Below, one piece after another: positions 40,344-50,989 of a stretch of DNA of 64,000 bases (its first letter is position 1; the number at the start of each line of letters is the position of its first letter). Location of the stretch: the NCBI RefSeq assembly GCF_907163085.1, contig NZ_CAJQTX010000011.1:186001-250000 (forward strand). The letters run 5' to 3'. The notes under the pieces are model-generated. The model saw only the letters and a list, made by a program, of their open reading frames with translations, did no database searches and was not told where the DNA came from. The DNA comes from Candidatus Accumulibacter sp. ACC003. Its GTDB lineage: Bacteria; Pseudomonadota; Gammaproteobacteria; Burkholderiales; Rhodocyclaceae. The translations under genes and the position numbers were made by a program.

Positions 40344-40599
40344 CCTTGCCCAGGCCTGCCCAACACATCTTCCCAAGCGCGGCGCACCCCGCGCCGGGAA
40401 AGGCTCGCCTGGCGATCGTAACGGAGCTCCCTCGACCTCTCCTGTCCCACTGACTGAACACCAAACCCCCGCGCCGCAAGCGCTCCCTTGCCGCTAGCCA
40501 ACCCCCATCTGGCCGCCTCGGCGGCGAAAGTGGGCGTAACCGGCAAGTGCTGTCGATTCGGGGAGGTCATGCGTCAGGGCTGAGGAGGGCGCGCGCGAT

Positions 40600-40629
40600 T
40601 TGAATTTATGCCTCGCTTGGTGGTACTAT
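40600..40629 (+). promoter_or_regulatory. Candidate rpsB promoter
   Basis: TTGAAT and TACTAT separated by 18 bases fit a sigma-70 promoter. The roughly 175-base leader to the rpsB ATG is long enough for S2 autoregulation. It lies downstream of the transposon, so rpsB expression was probably not lost on insertion. Confidence 0.5.
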
Positions 40630-40810
40630 CGGCCGGTTTTGCTGGCCTGTGTCAGCGAAACCGGAAAGCGTGCCTTCGTGGTGCGCCGGGCTGGCCGATG
40701 TGGCAAGCCCTATTACGCACATTCGCCTGTTCAAGGGTGCCTGCCAGAACAACACGACAGGCTGTAGCTGGGCGGATGGTGGTCTAACCCTGATTTGAGA
40801 GTAAAAACAT

Positions 40811-41554
40811 ATGTCTACAACGATGCGTCAGATGCTGGAGGCCGGCGTTCACTTCGGTCATCAGACACGATTCTGGAATCCGAAGATGGCGCCGTACATC
40901 TTCGGCGCCCGTAACAAGATCCACATTGTCAACCTCGAGAGCACGCTTGCCAAATACAACGAAGCGATGAACTTCGTTCGCAAGCTATCGGCCAACAAGG
41001 GCAACATCCTGTTTGTTGGAACCAAGCGGCAGGCTCGTGAAATCATCGCCGAGGAAGCGTCGCGTTGCGTTTCTCCGTATGTCGACCAGCGCTGGCTGGG
41101 CGGCATGCTGACCAACTTCAAGACCATCAAACAATCGATCAAGCGCCTCAAGGAGATGGAGGCGATGGTCGAAGATGGCTCTCTGGAGCGACTCGGCAAG
41201 AAAGAGGCGCTGATGACCACGCGCGAACTCGAGAAGATGCTCAAGTCGATCGGTGGCATCAAGGATATGGTGACGCTTCCCGACGCGCTATTCGTGATCG
41301 ACGTCGGTTATCACAAGATTGCGATCACCGAAGCCAACAAGCTGGGAATCCCGATCGTCGCGGTGGTCGATACCAACCATTCGCCGGAGGGTATCGATTA
41401 CGTCATTCCCGGCAACGATGACTCCTCGCGGGCCATCCGGCTGTACGCGCGTGGCGTCGCCGACGCCGTTCTTGAAGGACGCAGCCAGTTCGTCGAGGAA
41501 ATCATCGAAGCCGTTTCGGGTGATGAGTTCATCGAAGAAGCCAGCGACGACTGA
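40811..41554 (+). CDS. rpsB: 30S ribosomal protein S2
   Basis: 247 residues starting [28 protein letters not shown] after a short MSTT lead, the invariant S2 N-terminus. [13 protein letters not shown] and [21 protein letters not shown] are also typical. First gene of the translation/envelope operon. A strong hairpin separates it from tsf. Confidence 0.97.
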   Translation: MSTTMRQMLEAGVHFGHQTRFWNPKMAPYIFGARNKIHIVNLESTLAKYNEAMNFVRKLSANKGNILFVGTKRQAREIIAEEASRCVSPYVDQRWLGGMLTNFKTIKQSIKRLKEMEAMVEDGSLERLGKKEALMTTRELEKMLKSIGGIKDMVTLPDALFVIDVGYHKIAITEANKLGIPIVAVVDTNHSPEGIDYVIPGNDDSSRAIRLYARGVADAVLEGRSQFVEEIIEAVSGDEFIEEASDD

Positions 41555-41566
41555 GTACCTGCTGCT

Positions 41567-41609
41567 CTGGCCGGCTGTGCGGGGGACCCGCCGCCGGCCA
41601 GTTGTTTGT
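41567..41609 (+). terminator. Hairpin between rpsB and tsf
   Basis: CTGGCCGGC (41567-41575) and GCCGGCCAG (41593-41601) make a 9-bp perfect stem, with an inner GCGGG/CCCGC stem, followed by TTGTTTGT. Probably a partial terminator or attenuator that sets the S2 to EF-Ts ratio. Confidence 0.6.
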
Positions 41610-41681
41610 CATGACTGTGTTCAGTAATGTTCAGTGAGGCGCTGCCGGCCTTTCCGGCAGTGTTTGCAAGTGGAGAATGAA

Positions 41682-42575
41682 ATGGCGGAAATTACCGCAA
41701 GTATGGTGAAAGAGCTGCGCGAAAGAACCGACGCGCCGATGATGGAGTGCAAGAGAGCGCTGACCGAGGCCGCTGGCGACATAAGCAAGGCCGAAGAAAT
41801 TCTGCGCGTCAAGCTGGGCTCGAAGGCCAGCAAGGCAGCAAGTCGGATCACCGCTGAAGGCATCGTCGCCATCTACCTGTCGGACGACAGGACGCTGGGT
41901 GCGCTGGTCGAAGTCAACTGCGAAACCGACTTTGTCGCCAAGAATGACGACTTTCTGAAGTTGGCCGGCGATTGTGCAGCGCTGGTTGCCGCCAATGACC
42001 CGGCCGATGTCGCCGCCCTGTCGGCCTTGCCGATGGGTGACGGCAGCGTCGAATCGACGCGCACCGCGCTGGTCGGCAAGATCGGCGAGAACCTGTCGAT
42101 TCGCCGCTTCGTTCGCACGCAGGCCAAGGGGAAGCTCGCTTGCTACGTTCATGGCGGCGCCAAGATCGGCGTCCTGCTCGATTGCCTGGGGGGCGACGAC
42201 CAGTTGGCCAGGGATCTGGCGATGCAGATCGCAGCGGGCAAGCCGAAGGCACTCGACGCGAGCGGTGTCGCCGCCGATCTGATCGACAGCGAGCGTCGTA
42301 TCGCGATCGAGAAAGCAAAGGAAGCCGGTAAGCCGGAAGCGATGCTCGAGAAGATCGCCGAAGGCTCGGTGCAGAAATTCCTGAACGAAGTGACGCTGCT
42401 CGGTCAGGTCTTCGTCAAGGCCGAAGATGGCAAGCAAACGATCGCCCAGCTGCTCAAGGCCAAGGGTGCTTCGGTGGCTGGCTTCACGCTGTTCGTGGTC
42501 GGTGAAGGAATTGCCAAGAAGAGCAACGACTTCGCGGCCGAAGTTGCTGCGCAGGCCGCTGCCGCCCAGAAATAG
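41682..42575 (+). CDS. tsf: Elongation factor Ts
   Basis: 297-residue nucleotide exchange factor for EF-Tu. The N-terminus [27 protein letters not shown] and the core motif [16 protein letters not shown] are diagnostic. The ATG at 41682 is preceded by GGAGAATGAA. It is transcribed with rpsB through the hairpin. Confidence 0.97.
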   Translation: MAEITASMVKELRERTDAPMMECKRALTEAAGDISKAEEILRVKLGSKASKAASRITAEGIVAIYLSDDRTLGALVEVNCETDFVAKNDDFLKLAGDCAALVAANDPADVAALSALPMGDGSVESTRTALVGKIGENLSIRRFVRTQAKGKLACYVHGGAKIGVLLDCLGGDDQLARDLAMQIAAGKPKALDASGVAADLIDSERRIAIEKAKEAGKPEAMLEKIAEGSVQKFLNEVTLLGQVFVKAEDGKQTIAQLLKAKGASVAGFTLFVVGEGIAKKSNDFAAEVAAQAAAAQK

Positions 42576-42630
42576 TCGAGTAGTTGATTTCCCGTGGCTG
42601 ACCAGGCCTGACTCAAGGAGCACGATTGCC

Positions 42631-43353
42631 ATGTCCGAGAACGCGCCGAAATATAAACGTATCCTACTCAAACTCTCCGGTGAGGCCCTGATGGGCTCCG
42701 ATGCTTACGGCATCAACCGGCAGACCATTTCGGGAATCGTTGCCGAAATAAAGGCGATTGTCGAGATGGGCGTTCAGGTCGGCGTGGTGATCGGCGGTGG
42801 CAACATCTTTCGTGGTGTTGCCCCAGCTGCTTCAGGCATGGACCGCGCGCAGGCGGACTATATGGGAATGCTGGCGACGGTCATGAACGGGCTTGCCCTG
42901 CACGATGCCATGCGCTCGGCCGGAATGGTTTCACGCGTCCAGTCGGCGCTGAACATCGAGCAGGTGGTCGAGCCTTACATTCGTGCCAAGGCCATTCGTT
43001 ACCTGGAACAGGGCCGGACGGTGATCTTTGCCGGCGGTACCGGCAACCCGTTTTTCACGACCGACACGGCGGCCGCCTTGCGTGGTGCCGAAATCGGTGC
43101 TGAAATCGTCCTCAAGGCGACCAAGGTGGACGGTATCTACTCGGCAGACCCCAAGAAGGACCCCTTGGCCGTACGCTACGACCGGATCAGTTTCGACGAT
43201 GCCATCTCGCAGAATCTGGCGGTAATGGATGCCACCGCTTTTGCCCTTTGCCGAGACCAGAAGTTGCCGATCAACGTCTTCTCGATTTTCAAGCACGAGG
43301 CTTTGCGGCGGGTGACGATGGGCGAGAACGAAGGCACCCTGGTGTATTGCTGA
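42631..43353 (+). CDS. pyrH: Uridylate kinase
   Basis: 240-residue hexameric UMP kinase of the amino acid kinase fold. It has [25 protein letters not shown] and [18 protein letters not shown]. The ATG at 42631 follows AAGGAGCACGATTGCC. The frame opens earlier inside tsf but does not encode a family N-terminus. Confidence 0.96.
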   Translation: MSENAPKYKRILLKLSGEALMGSDAYGINRQTISGIVAEIKAIVEMGVQVGVVIGGGNIFRGVAPAASGMDRAQADYMGMLATVMNGLALHDAMRSAGMVSRVQSALNIEQVVEPYIRAKAIRYLEQGRTVIFAGGTGNPFFTTDTAAALRGAEIGAEIVLKATKVDGIYSADPKKDPLAVRYDRISFDDAISQNLAVMDATAFALCRDQKLPINVFSIFKHEALRRVTMGENEGTLVYC

Positions 43354-43368
43354 CGGAGACACAGAACA

Positions 43369-43929
43369 ATGTCCATAGAAGATGTCAAGAAGACCACCGA
43401 AGTAAAGATGAGGAAGTCGCTCGAGGCGCTCAAGACCGACCTCGCGAAAGTGCGCACCGGCCGCGTTCACACCGGCTTGCTCGACCATGTGCAGGTCGAG
43501 TATTACGGTTCGCAGGTGCCGATCAACACGGTCGCCAACGTGACCGTGATCGACGCTCGTGCGCTCGGCGTACAGACCTGGGAAAAGGGTATGGCGGCGA
43601 AGGTCGAGAAGGCCATCCGCGACTGCGATCTCGGTCTCAATCCGTCGTCGCAAGGTGATCTGATTCGCGTGCCGATGCCGGCGCTGACCGAGGATCGGCG
43701 CCGGGAATTGATCAAGGTTGTGAAGGGCGAGGCCGAAGGGTCCAAAGTGGCCCTGCGTAATTTGCGACGTGACGCCATCGCCACGCTGAAGGAGATGCTC
43801 AAGAACAAAGAGTGTTCAGAGGATGAGGAGCACCGTGCGCAGGACGAAATCCAGAAGCTCACCGACCGCCACGTTGCCGACGTCGACAAGCAGCTTGACC
43901 ACAAGGAAGCCGAGTTGATGGCGATCTAG
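43369..43929 (+). CDS. frr: Ribosome recycling factor
   Basis: 186 residues of the helical/beta RRF type. Motifs [36 protein letters not shown] (as [11 protein letters not shown]) and LRNLRRDA are present. It splits post-termination ribosomes with EF-G. It follows pyrH by 15 bases. Confidence 0.97.
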   Translation: MSIEDVKKTTEVKMRKSLEALKTDLAKVRTGRVHTGLLDHVQVEYYGSQVPINTVANVTVIDARALGVQTWEKGMAAKVEKAIRDCDLGLNPSSQGDLIRVPMPALTEDRRRELIKVVKGEAEGSKVALRNLRRDAIATLKEMLKNKECSEDEEHRAQDEIQKLTDRHVADVDKQLDHKEAELMAI

Positions 43930-43952
43930 AAGCGGTCGGTCGAGTAATCGCA

Positions 43953-44747
43953 ATGGCTCTCTTCGGTAGTTCCACACGCAATCTCCCGGCAACGTCGGCG
44001 GTCCCGCGGCATGTGGCGATCATCATGGACGGCAACGGAAGGTGGGCCAAGAAGCGCCTGCTGCCACGTTTCGCTGGCCATCATCGCGGTGTCGAGACGG
44101 TGCGCGCGACGGTCAAGGCGTGTCTTGATCGGGGCATTGAGTACCTGACACTTTTTGCCTTCAGCTCCGAGAACTGGCGTCGTCCTGAAGAGGAGGTGTC
44201 GCTGTTGATGCAGCTCTTCGTTCGCGTCTTGAAGGACGAGGTCAGCAAGCTCCATCGCAATGGTGTCCGCCTGCGCGTGATTGGCGACCTGTCACGATTC
44301 GAGCCCGAGCTGCAGAGGTTGATCCGGGTCTCCGAGCAACGAACGGCTGCCAACGATCAGCTGGTGCTGACCATTGCGGCGAACTACGGTGGCCGTTGGG
44401 ATGTCGTCCAGGCGGTCAAGCGGCTACTGCGCTGCGAGCCGGACAGGAATGGCGAGTGGACCGAGAGCGATCTGACTCAGCACCTGGCGATGAGCTACGC
44501 ACCCGAGCCCGATCTCTTTATCCGCACCGGCGGCGAGCAGCGAATCAGCAACTTCCTGCTCTGGCAGCTCGCCTATACCGAGTTGTATTTCACCGACGTG
44601 CTGTGGCCCGAGTTCGACACGACAGCTTTCGACGCGGCGCTGGCCTCTTATCGGCAGCGCGAGCGGCGATTCGGGCGAACCAGCGAACAGCTGCTCGGCA
44701 ACACGCCGTCACCGGCATCTCCGACAGGTCCGCGGGTAGATGCTTAG
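43953..44747 (+). CDS. uppS: Undecaprenyl diphosphate synthase
   Basis: 264-residue cis-prenyltransferase supplying the C55 lipid carrier for peptidoglycan and O-antigen. [17 protein letters not shown] carries the catalytic Asp; [13 protein letters not shown] and the C-terminal [21 protein letters not shown] are also conserved. Its last eight bases overlap the cdsA start. Confidence 0.96.
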   Translation: MALFGSSTRNLPATSAVPRHVAIIMDGNGRWAKKRLLPRFAGHHRGVETVRATVKACLDRGIEYLTLFAFSSENWRRPEEEVSLLMQLFVRVLKDEVSKLHRNGVRLRVIGDLSRFEPELQRLIRVSEQRTAANDQLVLTIAANYGGRWDVVQAVKRLLRCEPDRNGEWTESDLTQHLAMSYAPEPDLFIRTGGEQRISNFLLWQLAYTELYFTDVLWPEFDTTAFDAALASYRQRERRFGRTSEQLLGNTPSPASPTGPRVDA

Positions 44748-45576
44748 GACGCGGGTAATCACCGCGGTCTTTCTGTTTGCCGCTTTCTTTTTCGCACTCT
44801 TCTACCTGCCGCCGCTGGGTTGGTTGTTGTTCGCCACGGCGGTGGCTGCCGTCGCTGCCTGGGAGTGGGGCGCGCTGATGCGCCTCGGTGGCTCGCTACG
44901 GATTCTGCTGGCTCTTATCCTGGCGCTGCTGTGCGCGGCGATCAGCGTTCTCGAGCCGGCGGCCGTTGGTCTGGATGCGGATCCTGCCAATACGGCACGG
45001 CGTCTGGGGGCGTATTTCTACCTGCCTGCCGCGGCCTGGTGGCTGTTCGCCGTACCGCTCTGGCTGCGACGGCGCTGGCCCTTGTCAAATGCGCCACTCG
45101 GCTTGCTCATCGGGCTGCTGCTGATTCTGCCGACGTGGCTGGCGCTGGTCCAACTGCGGCAAGCCGGCCCGCTATCCTTGCTGGCGATCATGACCGTCGT
45201 CTGGCTGGCGGATATCGGCGCGTATTTCGCCGGACGACGCTTCGGCCAACACAAGCTGGCACCCAACATTAGCCCGGGCAAGACCTGGGAGGGGGCGATC
45301 GGCGGTGGCGTTGCGGTCGTCGCCTATGGATTCCTGCTGTCGTCGCGGCTGCCGGCCGTGCTGGCCGACAATTATTTGTTGCTGCTGCTGGTCCTGATCT
45401 TGCTCACGGTGATCAGCGTCATGGGTGATCTGTTCGAATCGCTGCTCAAGCGTCAGGCCGGCCTGAAGGACAGCAGCCAGGTGCTGCCGGGTCACGGTGG
45501 TGTCCTGGACCGTATCGACAGTCTCACGTCGACCTTGCCGCTGGTCGCGCTGCTTTGGCTGGCGACGCTGCCTTGA
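44740..45576 (+). CDS. cdsA: Phosphatidate cytidylyltransferase
   Basis: 278-residue membrane enzyme making CDP-diacylglycerol for phospholipids. Eight or so hydrophobic helices and the C-terminal signature [21 protein letters not shown]...[13 protein letters not shown] identify it. The ATG at 44740 overlaps uppS. Confidence 0.94.
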   Translation: MLRTRVITAVFLFAAFFFALFYLPPLGWLLFATAVAAVAAWEWGALMRLGGSLRILLALILALLCAAISVLEPAAVGLDADPANTARRLGAYFYLPAAAWWLFAVPLWLRRRWPLSNAPLGLLIGLLLILPTWLALVQLRQAGPLSLLAIMTVVWLADIGAYFAGRRFGQHKLAPNISPGKTWEGAIGGGVAVVAYGFLLSSRLPAVLADNYLLLLLVLILLTVISVMGDLFESLLKRQAGLKDSSQVLPGHGGVLDRIDSLTSTLPLVALLWLATLP

Positions 45577-45593
45577 GCGCTGGCGAGAGATCT

Positions 45594-46781
45594 GTGCAAA
45601 ATTTGACCATTCTGGGATCGACCGGCTCGATCGGCGTTAGTACGCTCGACGTCGTGCGTCGCCACCCGCAGAGCTATCGGCTACTGGCGCTGTGCGCGCA
45701 TCGCCAGGTCGACCTGCTGTTCGCGCAATGCCTCGAGTTTCGGCCGCGTCATGCGGTCATCGGCGATGCCGCTCTGGCGGCCGATCTCGCGGCGCGGCTG
45801 GCTCAAGCAGGCTGCCCGACCGATGTCGCGTACGGCCCTGAGGCCTTGCTGCGGATGGCGCGCTTGCCGGAAGTCGACGCGGTGATGGCGGCCATCGTCG
45901 GCGCGGCCGGCTTGCCGCCGACCTTGGCCGCTGTCGAAGCGGGCAAGAAGATCCTGTTGGCGAACAAGGAGGCGCTGGTCATGGCCGGCGCGGTTTTCAT
46001 GCGTGCCGTTCGCCAGAGCGGTGCCGTTCTGCTGCCGATCGATAGCGAACACAACGCCATTTTTCAGTCGCTGCCCAGTGATTATTCGGGTGACCTCAGC
46101 GACAGCGGCGTCAGTGGCCTGTACCTCACCGCGTCGGGTGGACCGTTTCGAACGACGGCTCTGGCCGACCTCGAGTCGGTCGGTCCCGAGCAAGCCTGCG
46201 CGCATCCGAACTGGGTCATGGGACGAAAGATATCGGTCGATTCGGCGACGATGATGAACAAGGGCCTGGAAATCATCGAGGCGCATTGGTTGTTCAACGT
46301 CCCGGCCGAACGAATCGAGGTCGTGATCCATCCGGAAAGCATCGTCCATTCTCTGGTGCAATATACCGATGGCTCGGTAATTGCCGAACTCGGCAATCCC
46401 GACATGCGTACGCCGATCGCACATGCACTGGCGTATCCGCGGCGGATCGCCGCCGGCGTCGAGCCACTGGACCTCTTCAAGGTCGCGTCGCTGCACTTCG
46501 AGCGGCCCGACTTCGAGCGTTTTCCGTGCCTGGCGCTGGCCTATCGGGCGCTCGCCGATGGGGGCTGCGCGCCGACGACGCTCAACGCGGCGAACGAAGT
46601 GGCGGTGCAGGCTTTCCTCGATGGACGGATCGGCTTTACAGCGATCGCCAGGGTTATTGCCGACACCATGCAGCAGTTGCCGGCCGGGCCGGCGCTGGGC
46701 TCGCTGGCGGAGGTTCTGACCGCCGACCGGATGGCACGGCTAGCGGCCGAGAACTACATCGCCATGGAGCCGCGCCGATGA
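45594..46781 (+). CDS. dxr: 1-deoxy-D-xylulose-5-phosphate reductoisomerase
   Basis: 395-residue MEP-pathway enzyme giving isoprenoid precursors for upp[19 protein letters not shown] is the NADPH loop; [24 protein letters not shown] and LTASGGPFR are active-site motifs. The GTG at 45594 gives the family N-terminus; earlier TTG codons lie in or at the end of cdsA. The stop overlaps the rseP ATG (ATGA). Confidence 0.95.
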   Translation: MQNLTILGSTGSIGVSTLDVVRRHPQSYRLLALCAHRQVDLLFAQCLEFRPRHAVIGDAALAADLAARLAQAGCPTDVAYGPEALLRMARLPEVDAVMAAIVGAAGLPPTLAAVEAGKKILLANKEALVMAGAVFMRAVRQSGAVLLPIDSEHNAIFQSLPSDYSGDLSDSGVSGLYLTASGGPFRTTALADLESVGPEQACAHPNWVMGRKISVDSATMMNKGLEIIEAHWLFNVPAERIEVVIHPESIVHSLVQYTDGSVIAELGNPDMRTPIAHALAYPRRIAAGVEPLDLFKVASLHFERPDFERFPCLALAYRALADGGCAPTTLNAANEVAVQAFLDGRIGFTAIARVIADTMQQLPAGPALGSLAEVLTADRMARLAAENYIAMEPRR

Positions 46782-48145
46782 GTGCTTTCCTCTATTACCT
46801 GGCCGCTTTTGCCGTGGTTCTGGGCGTCCTGGTGGTGGTCCACGAGTTCGGACACTATCAGACCGCTCGCTGGCTCGGCGTCAAGGTCCTGCGTTTTTCG
46901 GTCGGCTTCGGCCGGCCGTTGTGGTCAAGGAAGTTTGGCCGCGACGACACCGAGTGGGCGATTGCCGCGTTCCCGCTGGGCGGCTACGTCAAGATGCTCG
47001 ACGAGCGCGAAGGCGAAGTGCCTGTGGCGGAACTGCACCGGAGCTTCAACCGCCAGCCGGTGCTGTCGCGGATGGCGATCGTTGTCGCCGGCCCGCTGGC
47101 CAACTTCCTGTTGGCGATCGTCCTCTACTGGGGACTTTTCTGGCATGGCACGGAGGAGTTCAAACCCTTGCTCGCGACGCCGCCAGCCGTCAGCGCTGCC
47201 GCAGCGGCCGGACTGGCAAACGGTGAGCTGGTGCGCAAGGTCGACGGCGAGGGCGTGCAAACGTGGCAGGAGATGCGTTGGCTGGTGCTGCAACGAGCGG
47301 TCGATCACGATAGAGTTGCCCTCGAAGTGATCAATCGACACCAGGAGATCGCCATTCGCCACCTCGACGTCTCGGCTGTTCGCCGTTCGGGCTGGGAGGG
47401 CGACGCGCTGGAAAGGCTGGGGCTCGCGCTCTACCGTCCCAGCCTGCCGCCTGTGCTGGGCGAGGTCCAAGGTGGCGGTGCGGCGGCTGCAGCCGGCCTG
47501 CGCCCGGCTGACGAAGTGCTCTCCGTCGATGGCCACGCGATCGCCAGCTGGGCGGATTTCGTGCATATCGTTCGCCAGTCACCGGGGCTGCGGCTGGTGC
47601 TCGCCGTGCGGCGCGACGGGCAGCCGATCGAAATCGCACTGACACCGGCAAGCATCGACGAGCAGGGCGAGGAGATCGGCCGCGTCGGCGTCACGGTCAG
47701 CGATGGCGACCGGGCGCGCGCCGAGTCGATGGTCACCGTCAGCTATGGACCATTGTCGGCACTGAGCAAGGCGGTCGTCGAGACCTGGGACAAGTCGGCC
47801 TTCACCCTGCTGATGATGGGCAAGATGATTACCGGCGAAGTCTCGTGGCGAAATATCAGCGGGCCGGTAACCATCGCCGACTACGCCGGCCGCTCGGCCA
47901 GACTGGGCTTCGACTATTACATCAAATTCATGGCGCTGGTCAGCATCAGTCTCGGCGTCTTGAATCTACTACCGATCCCGATCTTGGATGGTGGGCATTT
48001 GATGTATTATCTCGTCGAAATCATCAAGCGTGGGCCAGTCTCCGAGCGCAGCATGGAAATCGGTCAGCAGATCGGTCTGGCGCTCCTGCTCACGCTGATG
48101 GCTTTCGCCTTCTACAACGACATCAATCGACTGATTTCCGGCTGA
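46778..48145 (+). CDS. rseP: Site-2 zinc metalloprotease RseP
   Basis: 455-residue intramembrane protease that cleaves the anti-sigma factor RseA. HEFGH at residues 22-26 binds zinc, and the last helices hold the [12 protein letters not shown] motif. Two PDZ domains lie between (about residues 110-195 and 205-290). It sits in the operon with bamA, whose substrates trigger the envelope stress response. Confidence 0.95.
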   Translation: MSAFLYYLAAFAVVLGVLVVVHEFGHYQTARWLGVKVLRFSVGFGRPLWSRKFGRDDTEWAIAAFPLGGYVKMLDEREGEVPVAELHRSFNRQPVLSRMAIVVAGPLANFLLAIVLYWGLFWHGTEEFKPLLATPPAVSAAAAAGLANGELVRKVDGEGVQTWQEMRWLVLQRAVDHDRVALEVINRHQEIAIRHLDVSAVRRSGWEGDALERLGLALYRPSLPPVLGEVQGGGAAAAAGLRPADEVLSVDGHAIASWADFVHIVRQSPGLRLVLAVRRDGQPIEIALTPASIDEQGEEIGRVGVTVSDGDRARAESMVTVSYGPLSALSKAVVETWDKSAFTLLMMGKMITGEVSWRNISGPVTIADYAGRSARLGFDYYIKFMALVSISLGVLNLLPIPILDGGHLMYYLVEIIKRGPVSERSMEIGQQIGLALLLTLMAFAFYNDINRLISG

Positions 48146-48149
48146 ACTC

Positions 48150-50432
48150 ATGAAGAAAAACCTGCTCGCAGGGCTGCTTGCCGTACTTTTTTCCTCCGGC
48201 GCCGCAGCCATGCAACCGTTCACGGTTCAGGACGTGCGGGTCGAAGGCATTCAACGTGTTGAAGCAGGAACTGTTTTCAGCTACCTGCCGGTCAAGGTCG
48301 GCGACACGATGAACGACGAAAAGGCCGCGCAGGTCATCAAGACCTTGTTTGCCACCGGCTTTTTCAAGGACGTCCGGATCGAAACCGATGGTGCCGTACT
48401 CATCATCGTCGTCGAGGAGCGGCCAGCGATCGCCCAGATCGACTTCGTCGGCCTGAAGGAGTTCGACAAGGAGCAGTTGCTCAAGGGGCTGAAGGAGGTC
48501 GGCATTGCGGTATCGCGCACCTTCGACCGGGCGACGCTGGAAAAAGCCGAACAGGAACTGAAACGCCAGTATCTGTCCCGCGGCCGCTACGCGGTGACCA
48601 TCACCACCACCATCACGCCGCTGGATCGCAACCGAGTGGCGGTAAACTTCAATGTCGACGAGGGTGATACCGCCAAGATCAAGCAGATCAACATCGTCGG
48701 CGCAGCCGCCCTGAAGGAAAAAGATCTGCTTGGCGTCATGGAATTGCGGACACCCAACTGGATCAGTTGGTACACCAAGAGCGACCAGTATTCCAAGCAG
48801 AAGCTGTCTGCCGACCTCGAAACGCTGCGCTCGTACTATCTCGATCGGGGTTTCCTGGAATTCAACGTCGAGTCCACGCAGGTGTCGATCAGCCCCGACA
48901 AGAAGGACATCTACATCACGATCAGCATCATTGAGGGCGAGCGCTACCAGGTTTCATCGGTGAAGCTCGCCGGCGACCTGACGCTGCCCGAAGAAGTGTT
49001 CCGGAAGGCGGTCAAGATCAAAGCGGGCGACGTTTTCTCGCGCGCCAAACTCAACGAGAGTACCAAGGACATCGCCGACAAGCTCGGCGCGCAGGGCTAC
49101 GCGTTCGCCAACGTCAACGCGGCGCCGGAAATCGACAAGGAGAAGCGCCAGGTCGCGTTTACCATCTTCGTCGACCCCGGCAAGCGGGCTTACGTGCGGC
49201 GGATCAACATCACCGGCAACACCAAGACGCGTGACGAAGTCATTCGCCAGGAAATGCGCCAGATGGAAGCGGGCTGGTACGACGCCGAGCGCGTCGTCGC
49301 GTCGCGTGCGCGAATCGACAAGACCGACTACTTTTCCGAGGTCAACGTCGAAACGCCACCGGTTCCCGGGACGATTGATCAGGTCGATGTCAACGTCAAC
49401 GTCACCGAGAAGTCGACCGGCAACATCTCGATCGGGGCGGGCTATTCGAGTTCGGAAAAAGTCGTCCTCTCGGGCTCGATCTCGCAGTCCAACATCTTTG
49501 GCAGCGGCAAGTTCCTGGCCTTGCAGGTGAACACCGGCAAGTTGAACCGGACTCTGGGTATCAACTATACCAATCCCTACTTCACCGTTGACGGCATCAG
49601 CCAGGGTTTTGACGCCTACTACCGCACACTCAACCCGACGTCTCTCGGCTACGCGTTCCAGTCCACGTCATACGGTGGCGGCATCCGTTTCGGCTATCCG
49701 ATTGGCGAAAAGCAAATGCTCAACTTCGGGCTGGCGGTCGATCAGACGACCATCGACATCACGCCAATCACCGTGGCAACGCCGATCCAGTACATCCAGT
49801 TTCAGGCGCAGCACGGTGACTCCAATGTCACCGTGCCGGCGACCGTGTCGTGGACCCGCGACAGCCGCGATAGCGCCATTCTGGCGACCACTGGTGGCAT
49901 CCAGAAGGCCGGCCTGGAGGTCGCCATCCCGGGCGCCGACCTGACTTTCTATCGAACGACGTATCAGATTCAGCAGTACTTCGGGCTCACCAAGGAACTG
50001 ATTCTGATGCTCGGTGGCGAGCTTGGCTATGCCAACGGCTTGCAGGGACAAACGCTACCGTTCTACAAAAACTTCTATGCCGGCGGTGTCGGCTCGGTCC
50101 GCGGCTACGACACGGCGAGTCTCGGACCTGTCGATCCGCTGTATCCCGACACGCGTCTCGGTGGTACCCGCAAGGCCGTCTTCAACTCGGAAATCCTGAT
50201 GCCCTTCCCGGGTCTCGACAAGGCATTCCGTTTCGGCCCGTTCTTCGACGCCGGCAACGTGTTCACCGACAAGTACACCTATGCCGATCAGGGGCTGCGG
50301 ATGTCGGTCGGACTTACGGCGACCTGGCTTTCGCCCCTGGGACCGTTGAAATTCAGTTTCGGTCAACCGATCAACGAAGAAAGTAATGATAAACTCCAAA
50401 AGTTCCAGTTTCAGTTTGGGACCACTTTTTAG
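48150..50432 (+). CDS. bamA: Outer membrane assembly factor BamA
   Basis: 760-residue Omp85 protein. A signal peptide (MKKNLLAGLLAVLFSSGAAAM) is followed by five POTRA domains (about residues 22-420) and a C-terminal 16-strand beta barrel. SVRGYDTASLGP is the conserved lid-loop VRGF/Y motif, and the chain ends in KFQFQFGTTF with a terminal aromatic. It inserts outer-membrane proteins. It lies four bases after rseP. Confidence 0.96.
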   Translation: MKKNLLAGLLAVLFSSGAAAMQPFTVQDVRVEGIQRVEAGTVFSYLPVKVGDTMNDEKAAQVIKTLFATGFFKDVRIETDGAVLIIVVEERPAIAQIDFVGLKEFDKEQLLKGLKEVGIAVSRTFDRATLEKAEQELKRQYLSRGRYAVTITTTITPLDRNRVAVNFNVDEGDTAKIKQINIVGAAALKEKDLLGVMELRTPNWISWYTKSDQYSKQKLSADLETLRSYYLDRGFLEFNVESTQVSISPDKKDIYITISIIEGERYQVSSVKLAGDLTLPEEVFRKAVKIKAGDVFSRAKLNESTKDIADKLGAQGYAFANVNAAPEIDKEKRQVAFTIFVDPGKRAYVRRINITGNTKTRDEVIRQEMRQMEAGWYDAERVVASRARIDKTDYFSEVNVETPPVPGTIDQVDVNVNVTEKSTGNISIGAGYSSSEKVVLSGSISQSNIFGSGKFLALQVNTGKLNRTLGINYTNPYFTVDGISQGFDAYYRTLNPTSLGYAFQSTSYGGGIRFGYPIGEKQMLNFGLAVDQTTIDITPITVATPIQYIQFQAQHGDSNVTVPATVSWTRDSRDSAILATTGGIQKAGLEVAIPGADLTFYRTTYQIQQYFGLTKELILMLGGELGYANGLQGQTLPFYKNFYAGGVGSVRGYDTASLGPVDPLYPDTRLGGTRKAVFNSEILMPFPGLDKAFRFGPFFDAGNVFTDKYTYADQGLRMSVGLTATWLSPLGPLKFSFGQPINEESNDKLQKFQFQFGTTF

Positions 50433-50447
50433 CCCAGGAGAAATAGC

Positions 50448-50966
50448 TTGAAGAAAACGATTGCCAGACTGCTGGTTGCGTTGATCGCCTCGCTGCCGGT
50501 GTCTTACGCGTCGGCAACAGATTCCTTGAAGGTTGGCTACGTCAATACCCAACGCCTGTTTCGTGACGCACCTGCAGCCGTCAGAGCGGCCAAGAAAATC
50601 GAGCAGGAATTCTCCAAGCGCGATCAGGATCTGCAGCGCCTGGCCAAGCAGGTTCAGGGACTTCAGGAGGGCCTCGAGAAAAATGGCCTGACCATGGCCG
50701 AAGCCGATCGCCGCGCCAAAGAGAAGGATCTGGGGGAGTTGTCGCGAGAGTTTCAGCGCAAGCAGCGCGAGTTCCGGGAAGATCTGAACCTGCGTCAGAA
50801 CGAGGAGAACGCGGCGATCATCGAAAAGGCCAACAAGGCGATCAAGCAACTCGCCGACAGCGAGAAATATGACCTGATCGTTCAAGACGTGGTCTGGGTC
50901 AGCCCGAAGCTCGACATCACCGACAAGGTGATCAAAGCCCTGTCAGACGCCAAGGAAGCGAAGTAA
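50448..50966 (+). CDS. skp: Periplasmic chaperone Skp/OmpH
   Basis: 172 residues. A signal peptide ends near SYASATD, then comes LKVGYVNTQRLF and a long charged helical part (QEFSKRDQDLQRLAKQVQ) that forms the chaperone tentacles. It carries unfolded outer-membrane proteins to BamA. The start is a TTG, with AGGAG eight bases upstream and no in-frame ATG nearby, suggesting low initiation. Confidence 0.9.
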   Translation: MKKTIARLLVALIASLPVSYASATDSLKVGYVNTQRLFRDAPAAVRAAKKIEQEFSKRDQDLQRLAKQVQGLQEGLEKNGLTMAEADRRAKEKDLGELSREFQRKQREFREDLNLRQNEENAAIIEKANKAIKQLADSEKYDLIVQDVVWVSPKLDITDKVIKALSDAKEAK

Positions 50967-50989
50967 GCGCCACCCGGTCAAGTAATGGA

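Larger units (their letters stand above)
37840..40490 (+). mobile_element. Two-gene transposon with a DruA-like protein (ends approximate)
   Basis: Contains the overlapping DUF4338/DruA-like and DDE transposase genes and lies between divergent map and rpsB, which are normally adjacent. A 9-bp inverted match (CAAGGGAGC at 37840-37848, complement at 40482-40490), followed on each side by a G-rich run, is a candidate for the terminal repeats. No target duplication could be confirmed, so the boundaries are only approximate. Confidence 0.5.
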
